Part shown: piece after piece, positions 1 to 8,616 of the stretch
Numbering within the stretch: position 1 is the first letter of the stretch
Layout of the letters: each line of letters starts with the position of its first letter
From: Deltaproteobacteria bacterium
GTDB taxonomy: Bacteria; Desulfobacterota; Desulfobulbia; Desulfobulbales; SURF-16
Assembly (NCBI GenBank): GCA_029933005.1
Contig: JAOZOY010000011.1
Location: 1 to 53,372 of the forward strand
DNA: 53,372 nt
Reading direction: 5' to 3'
Translations under genes and position numbers: made by a program
Notes under the pieces: model-generated
The model's database searches: none
What the model was told of the DNA's origin: nothing
The model's input: only the letters and a program-made list of their open reading frames with translations

Positions 1-933
1 TATTCTGAACATTATTTGTATGATCCGATTTACATGCCCTATGACAAAACAACTGATATTCCCTATATTCAGAAACCTGGTTTAAAGAACGCGCAGGCTC
101 GTGGACTTGCCGTTATTAACACTGACAGTCTTGGTCTTCGGTCAACAGTTGCCGGCCGTGTTTATAAGGACAAACAGAATACGGAATTTAGAATTGCGAT
201 AACCGGGGACTCAGTCACTTTTGGTGAAGGCGTTTCCCAGACCAGTGACACTTACCCAGCTGTTATGCAAAGCATTTTGAACGTTAAACAACAGACTGCA
301 GACGTAAGCACATTCAATTATGGTGTCTCCGCCTACAGTGTTCAGCAAATGTGGGCGACTCTCCGCTACAGAATGCCGGAATCCAAACCTGATTTTGTAA
401 TTATGGCTGTCGTACCAGAAGATTTTACCCTCTCTCGTACAGGTACTGTTGACAGGTGGGGCTACACCGTACAGAGTGGTGGTACCGGAATACTTGCTCA
501 AGATACTTTTCTGAAAAAAATTCTGCGGAAGATACATCTTATCTATTTTCTGCGTGATATGATTTACCGTTTCAGCCACAACGCTGAGAAATTCCAGCCA
601 GGCTCCCCCGTGGATATTGCCCCTGAATCATATCAATATATTCTCAAGTTTCAACAGACAGCCAGGCAGTTGCAGATTCCATATCTGCTCCTGCTCCTGC
701 CCCCCATTAATCATACATACCAGTCTGATTTCAAAAACAAACTGAAAGAGGATCATATTCATTTACTCGACTTAACTGCACTTATTGATGATTTGTCACC
801 CGAACAATACAGAACCAGTAAATTTGATGGTCATCCATCTCCAATGGTACACAGAAAAATTGCTGAAGAAACAGCTCAATACCTACTAAACTCCGGAATG
901 ATTTCCCCGGTTGAATGTAAACAGGACAAATAA
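1..933 (+). CDS. SGNH/GDSL-like hydrolase, 5' end outside window
   Basis: The frame is open from base 1, so the gene very likely starts upstream; the TTG at 16 is only the first possible start inside the window. At least 310 codons are visible. The family hydrolyses or transfers acyl groups (often O-acetyl) on polysaccharides or lipids. Visible support: a block I motif FRIAITGDSVTFGEG, where the Ser after GD is the expected nucleophile, and a C-terminal block V motif, DGHPSPMVH, carrying the catalytic Asp and His. Between them lies an alpha/beta pattern with hydrophobic strands such as YLLLLLPPI. No membrane segment is visible in the part present. The stop lies just 4 bases before the ATG of the radical SAM gene, so they are co-transcribed. 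In a polysaccharide locus this suggests trimming or adding of an acetyl group, but the substrate is not visible. Confidence 0.75.
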   Translation, partial: YSEHYLYDPIYMPYDKTTDIPYIQKPGLKNAQARGLAVINTDSLGLRSTVAGRVYKDKQNTEFRIAITGDSVTFGEGVSQTSDTYPAVMQSILNVKQQTADVSTFNYGVSAYSVQQMWATLRYRMPESKPDFVIMAVVPEDFTLSRTGTVDRWGYTVQSGGTGILAQDTFLKKILRKIHLIYFLRDMIYRFSHNAEKFQPGSPVDIAPESYQYILKFQQTARQLQIPYLLLLLPPINHTYQSDFKNKLKEDHIHLLDLTALIDDLSPEQYRTSKFDGHPSPMVHRKIAEETAQYLLNSGMISPVECKQDK

Positions 934-937
934 CTTC

Positions 938-2392
938 ATGAACATTGTTTGCGTATACTCACTATCAACTTTTTCATTAAAAAAAGAGCTTTATAGTCCG
1001 GGTGATATACCTTTCGGTATTTCATTTATCGCAACTGTCCTGAAAAAGGCCGGCCACAATGTTAAACTTATTGTTGTCACTCCCACCACACCTTTAGAGG
1101 AAAAACTGCAGCCTCTCATTAACGATTTCAAGCCGGACCTGTTCTGCCTGACCGCTGTTTCAAGCCAGATTCCCATCATTAAGCAGGTTGGCAAGATTAT
1201 CAGAAACATTGACCCTTCTGTCTTTATTGTCCTTGGTGGTGCGCACCCGACTCTCAATCCCGTGGAAGTGATCAATTATGATTTTGTTAATGGGCTGTGC
1301 GTTGGAGAGGGGGAAGATGCCGTAATTGAATTAGTAAGGCAGATAGAGGCCGATAAACAACCAACTGGAATTTTTAATTTATGGATAAAAGACCCGGATT
1401 CCGGCTCCATTGAACAGAATCCCACCCGTCCATTTCAGGATGACCTTGATAGTCTGCCTTTTATCGACCGTGAGATGTGGGAACCCTATATCTCTAATAA
1501 AAAGGATATGATATATACAGTTCTGGCCGGACGTGGCTGTCCAAACAGATGCACATACTGTTCAAACCATGCCCTGGCAAAAGTCAGCACTGGTCGCTAT
1601 GTCAGATTTCGCACACCTGATAATATTATTGAAGAAATAGAGGCTCTGGTCAAAAAAGACCCCTTTGTGGAAACTGTTTTCCTGGAAACAGAAACACTTG
1701 GCGTAAATCTTAAATATACCTATAAACTTCTTGAACGACTGGTTCAGTTTAACAAAACGCTGGCAAAACCATTGAAATTCGGAACCAACCTGGCTCTGAC
1801 CACTAAGATTCAAAATAATCGTGAACTCCTGCAGGCATTTAAAAAGGCCAACCTGGATTTTTTCAGAATAGGTCTTGAGTCAGGCTCAGAAAAAGTCCGG
1901 CAAGAGATACTCAATCGTCCAAAATATTACAATAAAGACCTGATAGAATTTTGCAGACTTGCACGTGAATTCGATGTAAAATACACAATAAATCTGCTTA
2001 TCGGGCTGCCGGGAGAAACCATTGAGGACTTCCAGAAAACTGTTGATATTACACGTAAATGCCGGCCAACTTTTGGAGTTTCTGTCAATATTTTTTTCCC
2101 CTATCCGGGAACACGACTCTTTAACCTCTGCAAAGAACAAAATTTGCTGGGCGAAAAATCACGGACCACAATTTTTGAAAGAACAGCTACTATACTCAAA
2201 CTTCCCGGATTTTCTCCCTGGCAGGTAAAAAAAGAATATATCCTCTTTTATTATAAAGTATACAAAGGATACAAACCATGGTCTGATATTGCAGCAAAAA
2301 CAATTCGTTATACAATCGATACCTTCCCGACCGTCAAACGCGTTCTCTCAAAAATCGTCCATTTCAAAAGTGTTCTTTTTTCCAGGGGATAA
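938..2392 (+). CDS. B12-binding-domain radical SAM protein
   Basis: Start chosen at ATG 938; a TTG at 911 in the same frame overlaps the previous gene and is less likely. The protein is 484 aa. The N-terminal ~130 residues look like a cobalamin-binding Rossmann domain: GISFIATVLKKAGH, then LGGAHPTLNP, then GEGEDAV. The radical SAM core follows, with the cluster motif GRGCPNRCTYCS (CxxxCxxC) near residue 200, and later the family motifs FRIGLESGSE and IGLPGETIEDF. Members of this large class methylate or rearrange unreactive carbons, or modify lipids and sugars, using SAM and often B12. The substrate cannot be read from sequence. It sits between an SGNH hydrolase and a flippase (3-base gap to the latter), so a step in surface glycan or its lipid carrier is likely by context. 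Confidence 0.85.
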   Translation: MNIVCVYSLSTFSLKKELYSPGDIPFGISFIATVLKKAGHNVKLIVVTPTTPLEEKLQPLINDFKPDLFCLTAVSSQIPIIKQVGKIIRNIDPSVFIVLGGAHPTLNPVEVINYDFVNGLCVGEGEDAVIELVRQIEADKQPTGIFNLWIKDPDSGSIEQNPTRPFQDDLDSLPFIDREMWEPYISNKKDMIYTVLAGRGCPNRCTYCSNHALAKVSTGRYVRFRTPDNIIEEIEALVKKDPFVETVFLETETLGVNLKYTYKLLERLVQFNKTLAKPLKFGTNLALTTKIQNNRELLQAFKKANLDFFRIGLESGSEKVRQEILNRPKYYNKDLIEFCRLAREFDVKYTINLLIGLPGETIEDFQKTVDITRKCRPTFGVSVNIFFPYPGTRLFNLCKEQNLLGEKSRTTIFERTATILKLPGFSPWQVKKEYILFYYKVYKGYKPWSDIAAKTIRYTIDTFPTVKRVLSKIVHFKSVLFSRG

Positions 2393-2395
2393 TCG

Positions 2396-3754
2396 TTGAA
2401 CCTCTCATACACAGCTGATGGCATCAGTAGATTTGAACCGGCAAAACAAGCGATTCAACATTTTAAAAAAAAAATATTTCCTCTGCTGACCGGAGCTGCC
2501 ACCCATAACAGTTCAATTTCCCTGTTCGATCAAATGGTTGCCAGTGCAACCAATTTTTTCACCGGTATCATTATCGCCAGAAGTTGCAGCAAAGAAGAGT
2601 TTGGACTCTACATGCTTGGTTTCAGCATCGTCCTCTTTATCCATGAATTACAGACTTCCTTATTGTCCGTACCCTACATGGTTTACAGCCAACGTCTCTC
2701 CGGTAAGAAACAGGCTCTATACACCGGCAGTACGCTCTTACAGCAGTTGACACTTTCACTCCTGATTATTCTGGCTCTATTTTTTGGTAATCTGGCTATA
2801 CTCTATGGTTTTGGCTCCAATGCGCTCAAACCTGTTCTGAGAGCTCTGATGCTGTTTGTTTTTTTTATTATGCTGAGAGAGTTTATTCGGCGAATCTGTT
2901 TTGCCGTCCTGATGATGCGCATAGCCCTGATTGTTGATTGTATCGTAGCGGCAATCCAGCTGAGCGGCCTTCTCCTGCTGGCCCAGCTCAACATTCTTTC
3001 AGCAGGTACTGCATTTTATTGTGTTGGTACCGGCTGCGCAATTGCATCTTTTGGTTGGCTTTTTTTCAAACGGCACTCATATTCTTTTGCCGGCACTCAT
3101 ATCTTCGCTGATTTAAAAAAGAATCTATCTTTTGGCAAATGGACTTTTGCCAGCAGCCTGTTATGGGCTGTAAGCATGACTCTCTATCCATGGGTGCTTG
3201 CCTTTTTCCACGGAACCGCGGCAACTGGGACCTGGGCAGCATGCTGGGGGATCATTGCCATAGTAAACCCCCTGCTGCTCGGCATCCAGAACTTTCTCGG
3301 CCCAAAAATTGTTCAGTCATATACCAATGACGGTGCCCATGGATTACGCAAATTTGTAGCCAGAATCACAGGAATTTACCTGCTTATTGTAATACCACTT
3401 GGTATTGGACTCGTCTTCTTTGGTGGCCAACTTGTGGTCTTATTCTATGGCGAGAAATACGCAGGCAATGGTCATATTGTTTCCCTTCTTGCCATCAACC
3501 TTCTTGTTATTGCGGCCTCTTTTACCCTGTCGCGTGCATTGCTCGCCATGGAAAAGGCAAAAGTTTATTTTATGGCAAACATAATCCCATTTGTCATCCT
3601 GCTGACTGGCGGTGTTGTACTGGTAAAATATCTTGGACCACTTGGCGTTGCCTGGGGAGTACTACTCGGCACCAGCACAACCGCAGCATTGATGACATTT
3701 CTATTTGTTAGATTGATACGAATTGCCTGTAGCGCGGAAAACAATAATGAATAA
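2396..3754 (+). CDS. Wzx-like polysaccharide flippase
   Basis: This is a 452-aa integral membrane protein with about 12 hydrophobic segments, of the MOP/Wzx oligosaccharide flippase type. Such proteins move lipid-linked oligosaccharides across the inner membrane. The start is TTG at 2396, supported by an AGGGG ribosome binding site at 2384-2388 that overlaps the end of the radical SAM gene. A later in-frame ATG (residue 47, DQMVASATNFFTG) would remove only a soluble leader, so it remains an alternative. The N-terminal LFDQMVASATNFFTGIIIAR stretch is the typical first transmembrane helix of the family, and FGLYMLGFSIVLF follows as the second. It overlaps the next gene by 8 bases, a sign of tight operon organisation. 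Substrate specificity is not predictable. Confidence 0.85.
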   Translation: MNLSYTADGISRFEPAKQAIQHFKKKIFPLLTGAATHNSSISLFDQMVASATNFFTGIIIARSCSKEEFGLYMLGFSIVLFIHELQTSLLSVPYMVYSQRLSGKKQALYTGSTLLQQLTLSLLIILALFFGNLAILYGFGSNALKPVLRALMLFVFFIMLREFIRRICFAVLMMRIALIVDCIVAAIQLSGLLLLAQLNILSAGTAFYCVGTGCAIASFGWLFFKRHSYSFAGTHIFADLKKNLSFGKWTFASSLLWAVSMTLYPWVLAFFHGTAATGTWAACWGIIAIVNPLLLGIQNFLGPKIVQSYTNDGAHGLRKFVARITGIYLLIVIPLGIGLVFFGGQLVVLFYGEKYAGNGHIVSLLAINLLVIAASFTLSRALLAMEKAKVYFMANIIPFVILLTGGVVLVKYLGPLGVAWGVLLGTSTTAALMTFLFVRLIRIACSAENNNE

Positions 3755-5042
3755 CCCTTCTTCCACCGGCCTCAATATAAAGAGCCTGCCCTGGGGAACT
3801 TTTTTCTTTCTTCTGTTGGTTTTTGCCCTGGTGACCCCTTTTGATTTTTCCTGGCCGCAGACAGTACAGCTTAAAGCAAATTTCATTGATACCTCCGAAG
3901 CCATTGCCAGAATGGAACATGGCAATATGGGGAGAAGGATAGGCATGTTGCTGCTGGGAGGTTTTGCAATATTCACCCTTGCCAGAAGCAAAAATCGTTT
4001 TCGAATCAATGGAGCACTTGGATGGGTTCTCCTTTTTTATTTTATTTGGATTATTTCCAGTCTTGCCTGGTCAATTGACCCTGTGTTTACATTACGGCGA
4101 GTGATTACAGTTGCCCTTCTCTGGCTTGCCGCAGCTGCCATAAGCGCACGCCATTCCCTGCGCGAACTGGCAGCCCTTGCGGTGTTTATCACCGGGACAA
4201 CCGCTGTTCTCGCTTTTGCCAATGAGCTGAGATTGCATACATTTAATCCGGCGGATCAAATATGGCGATTTTCCGGCCTGTTCCACACCGTGGCAATGGG
4301 CTGGAATTGTGGACTTCTTGCCCTTGCGGCAATGTATCTTGCCCATGTTGAAAAGAAAAAAAAATGCCGGATATTTTTCTGGTGCATTCTTGGCGTAGCC
4401 GTTCTGTTTTTGTTGCTTACCAAAAGCAGGATGGCCGTTGCAGCTTCCTTATTAAGCTTAGGTTTTTTTGGCTTACGTGTGTTTTCCAGGCGCAACATAA
4501 TGCTGCTAATCCTCAGTATCATTATGATCGGCTGTTTCAGCTACCTGGTACTTGGTGATATGCTGCTCTATTATGGCGAAGAGATGTCTACTCTTGGCAG
4601 AGGTGATGTAGCCAAGGAATCTGTGAGCAACCTCACTGGTCGAATCCCCCTCTGGGTGGAATGCTTTCACCGGGCCATTGACAGGCCATTTCTCGGTTAT
4701 GGATTCAACACGTTTATCAGTCCCACCAATCTCGAATTGATTTACCGTAATATCGGCTGGCTACCTAACTCAGTGCATTCCGGATTTGTGGATGCGCTCA
4801 TGGGACTTGGTTTTATCGGATTCGGTGCCATGACCATATCCTTCATTCTGGCTCTTGTACGTTCTCTTCTGTTATCAAAAAAATCAGTTGACTACATTTT
4901 CGTCACTTCTGTGCTTCTCTGGCTCTACGACAACCTTTTGCTTGAAGCAAATCTTATCACCATGCCGACCTTTATGACATTTTTCAGCATGGTATTGCTT
5001 TCGCGGCTTGCGTTTTTACCAGGTACTGAATGGGAGCCGTAA
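3747..5042 (+). CDS. O-antigen ligase / Wzy-like polymerase
   Basis: Start is ATG 3747, inside the end of the flippase gene; an in-frame TTG at 3723 lies too far back. The protein (431 aa) is highly hydrophobic, with around ten or more membrane segments and a larger loop in the C-terminal half. The motif GRIPLWVECFHRAIDRPFLG followed by GYGFNTF and HSGFVDALMGLGFIG is the Wzy_C/WaaL pattern, in which Arg and His residues on the periplasmic loop handle the polyprenyl-linked glycan. The role would be polymerising or ligating repeat units delivered by the neighbouring flippase. Ligase and polymerase cannot be told apart by sequence alone. It overlaps the next reading frame if that gene starts at 5030. 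Confidence 0.82.
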   Translation: MNNPSSTGLNIKSLPWGTFFFLLLVFALVTPFDFSWPQTVQLKANFIDTSEAIARMEHGNMGRRIGMLLLGGFAIFTLARSKNRFRINGALGWVLLFYFIWIISSLAWSIDPVFTLRRVITVALLWLAAAAISARHSLRELAALAVFITGTTAVLAFANELRLHTFNPADQIWRFSGLFHTVAMGWNCGLLALAAMYLAHVEKKKKCRIFFWCILGVAVLFLLLTKSRMAVAASLLSLGFFGLRVFSRRNIMLLILSIIMIGCFSYLVLGDMLLYYGEEMSTLGRGDVAKESVSNLTGRIPLWVECFHRAIDRPFLGYGFNTFISPTNLELIYRNIGWLPNSVHSGFVDALMGLGFIGFGAMTISFILALVRSLLLSKKSVDYIFVTSVLLWLYDNLLLEANLITMPTFMTFFSMVLLSRLAFLPGTEWEP

Positions 5043-5044
5043 TA

Positions 5045-6025
5045 ATGACTAAACCGACAATAAGCGTTGTTATACCAACATATAACCGTTCGGCTATGCT
5101 GCGGGATACCATGGCCTGTATGACTTCTCAGCAGACAAATGATGAATTTACCTATGAAGTACTCATTATTGATGATGCGTCCTCTGATGATACACGGGAA
5201 GCAGCTCAACAAATTATTGACACGGCGCCAATTCAGGTACGATATTTGCGAGAAAAAGGTTGTGGATACACGGCTGTCTTGAACAGAGCGGTTAAAGAAT
5301 TCCATGGACAGTGGCTGGCTTTTTTTGATGATGATCAATTGACCCATTCAACCTGGCTCAAGGAATTGTATACCGTCGGAATAAAGCAACATGCCGAAAT
5401 GATTGGTGGGCCGATCGTATTGGATCTTCCTGATGAAGTCATCGCCAAGCTAGGTCCTGTCTGCCGTGATTTATACGGTGAAAGTCCTGATGTACGTGAA
5501 CCGCAAAAATATGCTGCTCAACCACCGCTGCCTTCTGGTGGTAACCGGCTGGTTAACCGTCGGGTATTTGAAAACATAGGTACATTTGATGAAGCGATGC
5601 TCACCGGTGGCTGCGACCGTGATTTTCTGTTGCGGGCCAAGGCGGTCAATATTACCATGGCCTGGGCTCCACAGGCAATAGGGCGCCATCGTATACCCCC
5701 TGAACGGATCAGCTATAAACATATTAAATGGTACAGTTTACAATGGGGATGTTCATTTGCCTACATTGACTGGAAACGATTTGGAACAGGAAAAACGACC
5801 TTATTCTGTATAACCAGAATAGGGCAGGCATTAGTTGTAAACTTACCAAAACTGTTTTGGGCAAAGATTCGGAACAATAGCATAAAGACCATTGATATTC
5901 AGGCTCTTCTCTGGCGTGCCGTTGGTTATACCAAAAAAACGTTACAAATAATCGCGCCGAAGCTCTTCTCCCAGAAACAATTTTTTTCACAGGTTGAATT
6001 CCGTCGTTCTCGGGAAAACACCTGA
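5045..6025 (+). CDS. Family 2 glycosyltransferase
   Basis: A 326-aa GT-A fold transferase using a nucleotide sugar. ISVVIPTYNRSAML opens the nucleotide-binding fold, LIIDDASSDDT follows, and AFFDDDQLTHSTWL carries the acidic metal-binding triad. LTGGCDRDFLLRAK matches the acceptor/catalytic ED-like region. The start at ATG 5045 is favoured because GGAG at 5032-5035 sits at good spacing; an earlier ATG at 5030 overlaps the upstream gene. No membrane segment is evident, so it should act at the cytoplasmic face on lipid-linked intermediates. A 133-base gap with no clear terminator separates it from the following methyltransferase. Confidence 0.88.
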   Translation: MTKPTISVVIPTYNRSAMLRDTMACMTSQQTNDEFTYEVLIIDDASSDDTREAAQQIIDTAPIQVRYLREKGCGYTAVLNRAVKEFHGQWLAFFDDDQLTHSTWLKELYTVGIKQHAEMIGGPIVLDLPDEVIAKLGPVCRDLYGESPDVREPQKYAAQPPLPSGGNRLVNRRVFENIGTFDEAMLTGGCDRDFLLRAKAVNITMAWAPQAIGRHRIPPERISYKHIKWYSLQWGCSFAYIDWKRFGTGKTTLFCITRIGQALVVNLPKLFWAKIRNNSIKTIDIQALLWRAVGYTKKTLQIIAPKLFSQKQFFSQVEFRRSRENT

Positions 6026-6158
6026 CATGGTTCAGATATCGTAACCGTTCACCGGATCACTAATTTATGGGAACCACAGTCCTTGTAAACGTTTACCAGA
6101 TATCAGCATCGGCACCAACACGTGCCATATCCCCCACCTGGCAGGGGCAAATAGCATT

Positions 6159-7025
6159 ATGAAAAACAATACTATTATCAATAAAACCATGGATCGTGGA
6201 GATCTCAATTCACCTCAAGCTGTAAAAATAATTGGAGAACTCAATGAACTGATCAGCGAATTACGAGCTAAAAGCGTGAAGATCAGTAGTTGGTATGGAA
6301 GTTTTGATCTGGATGACGAACCATTGGAGCCAATTAATCGCGGCTATGGATATACACCACTTGACGATGTTGTGGATGACAGGAATTTTCCCTGGTTTCT
6401 TTATTGGGAAATCATCTGGATTGTACTGCATAATCAATTTGAAGCAGGACAACACCTCCTTGACCTTGGCGGCAGTTCTTCGCTGTTTTCTTACTACATG
6501 GCGTCAAAAGGCTTGCATGTTACCACAGTAGATTTGCAGCAGGATCTGGTAGATAACGCTGACACCAGTGCTGAAATAATGAATTGGAAGCTGCAGAACT
6601 ATGCAATGGATATGAGATACCTGGATTTTGATTTTGAGTTTGACCACATAACATCGGTGTGCGTGTTTGAACATATCCCTATGTTTGCCAGAGTGGAAAT
6701 TAATAGAAAAATAAAAACACTGCTCAAACAAGGAGGGCATTTCAGTATTACTTTTGACTATCGCAATCCAAGCAGACTTGCCCAAATTAATACGGTACAG
6801 GATGTGCACGATCAGTTTGTCGTTCCTTCCGGATTAACAATTCGAGGCAACAATGAATTTTATGATGAACCAGTAAATTATCTATTGGCTCCATTTTTTT
6901 ACCGAAAACCATTATTCAAATACAAATTAAGCTGTATCAGGGACAAACATTTTTTCCTCTGGGAATTTTTTAAAACAAAGGATGAGAACGACTATACTTT
7001 TGGTTCTCTTTTTATGAAAAAATAG
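6159..7025 (+). CDS. SAM-dependent class I methyltransferase
   Basis: A 288-aa protein. Motif I, LLDLGGSSSLFSYY, near residue 100 is the SAM-binding glycine loop; TTVDLQQDLVD follows as the acidic strand-2 end; ITSVCVFEHIP is the motif IV/post-I region. The first ~90 residues and last ~80 residues have no motif I recognise and may shape the acceptor site. Start ATG 6159 is preceded by a GGCAGGGG-type sequence, a weak ribosome site. By location it probably methylates a sugar or a sugar precursor for the polysaccharide built by the neighbours, but no acceptor is indicated. Confidence 0.78.
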   Translation: MKNNTIINKTMDRGDLNSPQAVKIIGELNELISELRAKSVKISSWYGSFDLDDEPLEPINRGYGYTPLDDVVDDRNFPWFLYWEIIWIVLHNQFEAGQHLLDLGGSSSLFSYYMASKGLHVTTVDLQQDLVDNADTSAEIMNWKLQNYAMDMRYLDFDFEFDHITSVCVFEHIPMFARVEINRKIKTLLKQGGHFSITFDYRNPSRLAQINTVQDVHDQFVVPSGLTIRGNNEFYDEPVNYLLAPFFYRKPLFKYKLSCIRDKHFFLWEFFKTKDENDYTFGSLFMKK

Positions 7026-7139
7026 AATTTGTCTGTCTCATACTTGTGCCTTGCGGTTTAGGGTGAAGACTAACGAAGTCCATACCCCTTGCGGGGTAGA
7101 CGTATAGTGCTAAATAAGTTATCGAAGCCATCAAACTTG

Positions 7140-8549
7140 ATGAATAAAGAAGAAAAAATAAAGCATTTTGACGCCATGGCCGGTGAAAGGGCTAATTGGC
7201 GAAAAAAAGGCGCTTATTACCATGCAGAGTTGGAAAAATACCTGCGTTTCCTGGTGCCGGAAGGTGCGTCTGTTCTTGAAATCGGCTGCGGCACCGGGGA
7301 GCTGTTGGCCTCGCTGAAACCAGGTAAAGGCGTTGGTGTGGACATCAGTTCTAAAATGATTGAAAAGGCACAACAGAATTTCCCGGATCTTGACTTCCGG
7401 ATAGATGATTTCGAGGACTTGCAGATAGCTGAAAAATTTGACTTTGTAATTATTGCTGAAACCCTGGGCCATGTTGATGATATCCAGGCGGCGTTCAGAG
7501 AACTGCATAAAGTCAGCACACCGGAAACACGCATCATCATAATTTATTTCAATTACCTATGGGCTCCGGTGATAAAATTCACCGAATCAGCCGGCATACG
7601 CATGAAGCAATCCCTGCAACACTGGCTGCCCCTTGATGATATCGAAAACCTGCTCGACCTGGAAAACTTCCAGGTGGTGAAAAAGGGCTACAGGGTACTT
7701 ATGCCAATAAAAATCCCTCTGTTTGCCTCTTTTTTCAATAAATTTCTCGCCAATATGCCATTTTTCTGGAAAATGGCACTGACCGAAATCCTGGTTGCCC
7801 GGCCCATAGCACAACGAAAACCTCAAGAAGATGTCTCCTGTACAGTCCTTGTTCCCTGCCGAAATGAAAAAGGGAATATAGAACAGGCTGTATTGCGAAC
7901 ACCGGAAATGGGCAGGGCAATGGAGATTATTTATGTTGAAGGTGGTTCGAGTGATGGCACCTATGAAGAATGTCTGCGTGTGCAGAAAAAATATCCGGAT
8001 AAGGATATCACAGTTCTCAGGCAGGAGGGTAAAGGCAAAGGGGACGCGGTTCGCAGGGGTTTTGCAGCAGCAAAGAATGATGTCCTGATGATCCTGGATG
8101 CAGATCTTACTGTACCACCTGAAGACCTGCCAAAATTTTTTAACGCCATTGTCTCCGGCAAAGGTGAGTTTATCAATGGTACCCGACTGGTCTATCAGAT
8201 GGAAAAAGAGGCCATGCGTTTTCTCAATATCATTGGCAATAAATTTTTCAGCCGTGTATTCACCTACCTGTTCGAGCAGAGAATTCGAGACACTTTATGT
8301 GGCACCAAAGTACTTTGGCGGGAAGATTATATAAAAATTCAAAATGGACGAAAATACTTTGGGGAGTTCGATCCTTTTGGTGATTTCGACTTGCTCTTCG
8401 GCGCAGTGAAGCTTAATTTGAAAATTAAGGAAGTCCCTATCCGTTACCGCGATCGGACTTATGGAGAGACCCAGATCAGTCGTTTCCGTCATGGAGTGCT
8501 GCTCCTGAAAATGTCCTGGTTTGGCCTGTTTAAAATTAAATGGATTTGA
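7140..8549 (+). CDS. Methyltransferase-glycosyltransferase (GT2) fusion
   Basis: Two domains in one 469-aa chain, starting at ATG 7140 (the in-frame TTG at 7089 has no good ribosome site). Residues ~1-200 are a class I methyltransferase: VLEIGCGTGELLASL, then GVGVDISSKMI, then VIIAETLGHVDD. Residues ~225-469 are a GT2 domain of the dolichyl-phosphate-mannose-synthase type: CTVLVPCRNEKGNIEQAV, VEGGSSDGT, LILDADLTVPPEDLPKFF-like acidic motif (here MILDADLT), and a C-terminal RDRTYGETQISRF that matches the family's acceptor loop. The upstream 114 bases hold a small perfect hairpin at 7083-7098. The fusion would couple sugar transfer to a polyprenyl phosphate or glycan with methylation, perhaps of the same product. 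The order (methyltransferase first) is uncommon. Confidence 0.85.
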   Translation: MNKEEKIKHFDAMAGERANWRKKGAYYHAELEKYLRFLVPEGASVLEIGCGTGELLASLKPGKGVGVDISSKMIEKAQQNFPDLDFRIDDFEDLQIAEKFDFVIIAETLGHVDDIQAAFRELHKVSTPETRIIIIYFNYLWAPVIKFTESAGIRMKQSLQHWLPLDDIENLLDLENFQVVKKGYRVLMPIKIPLFASFFNKFLANMPFFWKMALTEILVARPIAQRKPQEDVSCTVLVPCRNEKGNIEQAVLRTPEMGRAMEIIYVEGGSSDGTYEECLRVQKKYPDKDITVLRQEGKGKGDAVRRGFAAAKNDVLMILDADLTVPPEDLPKFFNAIVSGKGEFINGTRLVYQMEKEAMRFLNIIGNKFFSRVFTYLFEQRIRDTLCGTKVLWREDYIKIQNGRKYFGEFDPFGDFDLLFGAVKLNLKIKEVPIRYRDRTYGETQISRFRHGVLLLKMSWFGLFKIKWI

Positions 8550-8616
8550 TCGAAAAGAACCTGCATCAAAGTAGGACTGACGTGGGAATAGTAATGCCTT
8601 CAAAGGAGACAAGCCT

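Noticed and set aside
2022-2228. 68-codon plus-strand ORF inside the radical SAM gene
   Set aside because: Out-of-frame shadow of an established coding region.
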